Below, in pieces: positions 62,974 to 64,000 of a stretch of 64,000 bases of DNA. The notes under the pieces were generated by a model. It saw nothing but the letters and a program-made list of their open reading frames with translations, searched no databases and was not told the origin of the DNA. The stretch is taken from NCBI RefSeq assembly GCF_003428335.1, contig NZ_CP031704.1, forward strand, positions 4,972,071 through 5,036,070, read 5' to 3'. The translations under genes and the position numbers were made by a program. The stretch is from Solimonas sp. K1W22B-7. Its GTDB lineage: Bacteria > Pseudomonadota > Gammaproteobacteria > Nevskiales > Nevskiaceae. The first letter of the stretch is position 1; each line of letters begins with the position of its first letter.

Positions 62974-63840
62974 TTACTTGTCGCGGCGCGCGACGGTGGC
63001 GGGGCTGCTGATCCTGGCGCCGGCGCTGAGGCGGGCCGTCAGTTCCTCGATGCGGATCTGCGCGGTCTTCTGGCGCAGCGCTTCCTTGACCGAATCGTCC
63101 AGCGCCTCGAAGGTCTCGGGGTTGGCCACCGGGCGCGGACCGTCCTCCACCTTGATCACGTGCCAGCCGAAGCGGGTGCGCACCGCGGCCTTGCTGTACT
63201 GGCCCTTCTTCAGGCTTTCCACGGCGTCGGTGAAGTGGTGGTCGACAAAGATGTCGGGACGGAACCAGCCGAGATCGCCGCCGTTGGCCTGGCCGCCCGG
63301 ATCCTGCGTGCTGCGCTTGGCCAGGGCGACGAAGTCCTCGCCCTTGTCGAGCTTGCCGATCAGGTCCCTGGCCTGCTCCGGCGTCTGCACCAGGATGTGG
63401 CGGATCTTGTACTCCACCAGCTTGCCGCTGGCCTTCTTGAAGTCGTAGGACTTTTTCAGCACCGCATCGGTGATGGGGTCCCTGGCAAAAAAATCTTCCA
63501 GGTAGGCGCGCGACAGGATCACGCGGTTCTGGAAGGCCAGCTGGTCGGCGATCACCGGCGCCTTGTCGAGGCCCTGCTTGCGCGCTTCCTGCGCCAGCAC
63601 TTCCTGGGTGATCAGTTCGGCACGCGCAGCGGCCTGGGCGTTGGCGTCGTCGGCGCGGCGCGACTTGTTCTCGGGGTCGATGCCCTCGCTCATCAGCAGC
63701 ACGTGGTTGCGGCTGATCGGCTGGCCATTGACCAGCACGTCGGCCTGCAGGCCGCCCTTGGGGGCGGGACCGGCGACGGCGGCGGTGGAGGCGATCAGGC
63801 CGGCGCGGGCCAGTGCATACAGGTTCTTCTGAAGTTTCAT
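62974..63840 (-). CDS. Parvulin-type periplasmic peptidyl-prolyl isomerase
   Basis: 288 aa from ATG 63840. Signal-peptide-like N-terminus, a helical chaperone region (about 30-125), then a PpiC/rotamase domain (YKIRHILVQTPEQARDLIGKL, GGDLGWFRPDIFVDHHFTDAVESLKKGQYSKAAVRTRFGWHVIKVED). Resembles SurA/PrsA-like foldases. It leads the operon with the ankyrin lipoprotein and both adaptors, suggesting it helps fold or assemble that envelope complex. Confidence 0.88.
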   Translation of the reverse strand: MKLQKNLYALARAGLIASTAAVAGPAPKGGLQADVLVNGQPISRNHVLLMSEGIDPENKSRRADDANAQAAARAELITQEVLAQEARKQGLDKAPVIADQLAFQNRVILSRAYLEDFFARDPITDAVLKKSYDFKKASGKLVEYKIRHILVQTPEQARDLIGKLDKGEDFVALAKRSTQDPGGQANGGDLGWFRPDIFVDHHFTDAVESLKKGQYSKAAVRTRFGWHVIKVEDGPRPVANPETFEALDDSVKEALRQKTAQIRIEELTARLSAGARISSPATVARRDK

Positions 63841-63892
63841 TGCTCTTAATCTCGTGTGAATCAAGGTCTACAGGCGGCCGTTGAAGCCGAAA

Positions 63893-63922
63893 GGACGCTG
63901 TCCGCTTTCGCGGACAGCGTCC
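63893..63922 (-). terminator. Intrinsic terminator between right-edge gene and parvulin operon
   Basis: GGACGCTGTCCGC pairs perfectly with its complement around a CTTT/AAAG loop and is followed on the minus strand by TTTCGG. It separates the partial gene at the right edge from the parvulin operon. Confidence 0.65.
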
Positions 63923-63948
63923 ATCACGGCCGCTTTGTCGGCCTTGTG

Positions 63949-64000
63949 TTACTGCGTGCCATCCGCGTCGATCGGCCTGGCCGGGTAGTAGCCCGGGCCG
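63949..64000 (-). CDS. C-terminal end of a gene running off the right edge
   Basis: On the minus strand the frame GPGYYPARPIDADGTQ ends at TAA (63951-63949), 27 bases before a terminator hairpin. Only 16 codons are visible. Placement and terminator suggest a real coding end. Identity cannot be assigned. Confidence 0.5.
   Translation of the reverse strand, partial: GPGYYPARPIDADGTQ

Overview
The window looks like chromosomal DNA of a high-GC Gram-negative bacterium, most likely a gammaproteobacterium of the Nevskiales/Xanthomonadales type. The evidence is a Pseudomonas-like REP pair, divergent FimX-like and FimV-like genes, cytochrome c5, UbiK/ComM, TrhO, an outer-membrane barrel repertoire and a TonB-dependent receptor. 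No rRNA is present, so the taxonomic placement is inference. || Left backbone (1-28.1 kb): the 3' part of argH, an alpha/beta hydrolase, a fatty-acid-hydroxylase/GntR pair, a beta-hydroxyacid dehydrogenase, a membrane sulfatase-fold transferase and a CoA-transferase family enzyme. Then come a doubly degenerate GGDEF-EAL membrane protein facing a FimV-like gene, trhO, gor, speA/speE, a tandem pair of glnK-amtB units (the distal one with a clear sigma-54 promoter), ubiK-comM, two outer-membrane proteins, cytochrome c5 and tRNA-Arg(CCG). || Accessory island (about 28.1-56.6 kb): it begins beside tRNA-Arg, where fragments of the tRNA 3' end are repeated. It carries four modules. (1) A DeoR-controlled rhamnose unit (rhaI, an aldolase-dehydrogenase fusion here called rhaEW, and divergent rhaK). 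(2) A six-gene minus-strand operon: carboxylesterase-tannase fusion, TonB-dependent receptor, esterase, GH78 alpha-L-rhamnosidase, FucP-like permease and acyl-CoA synthetase. (3) A divergent TetR regulator, a GPH sugar symporter and a GH5 enzyme resembling glucosylceramidase/steryl-glucosidase proteins. (4) A GntR regulator divergent from lutA-lutC-lutB plus a LuxR-type gene. Together they describe a route from an acylated or lipid-linked rhamnoside to free L-rhamnose, rhamnulose-1-phosphate, dihydroxyacetone phosphate plus L-lactaldehyde, L-lactate and pyruvate. The acyl-CoA synthetase could activate a released acid. A near-identical 25-bp element lies upstream of both the esterase operon and the GH5 gene and is the best candidate TetR operator. 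A 311-bp MITE-like element with 30-bp perfect terminal inverted repeats sits between the TetR gene and the symporter. The exact substrate (rhamnolipid, steroidal or triterpenoid rhamnoside, or acylated phenolic rhamnoside) cannot be read from sequence. || Right backbone (56.7-64 kb): two paralogous secreted proteins of unknown function, an outer-membrane barrel with a thrombospondin type 3 repeat, an unknown lipoprotein, and an operon of a parvulin-type isomerase, an ankyrin lipoprotein and two RND-type periplasmic adaptors with no pump in view. The C-terminal end of one more minus-strand gene runs off the right edge.
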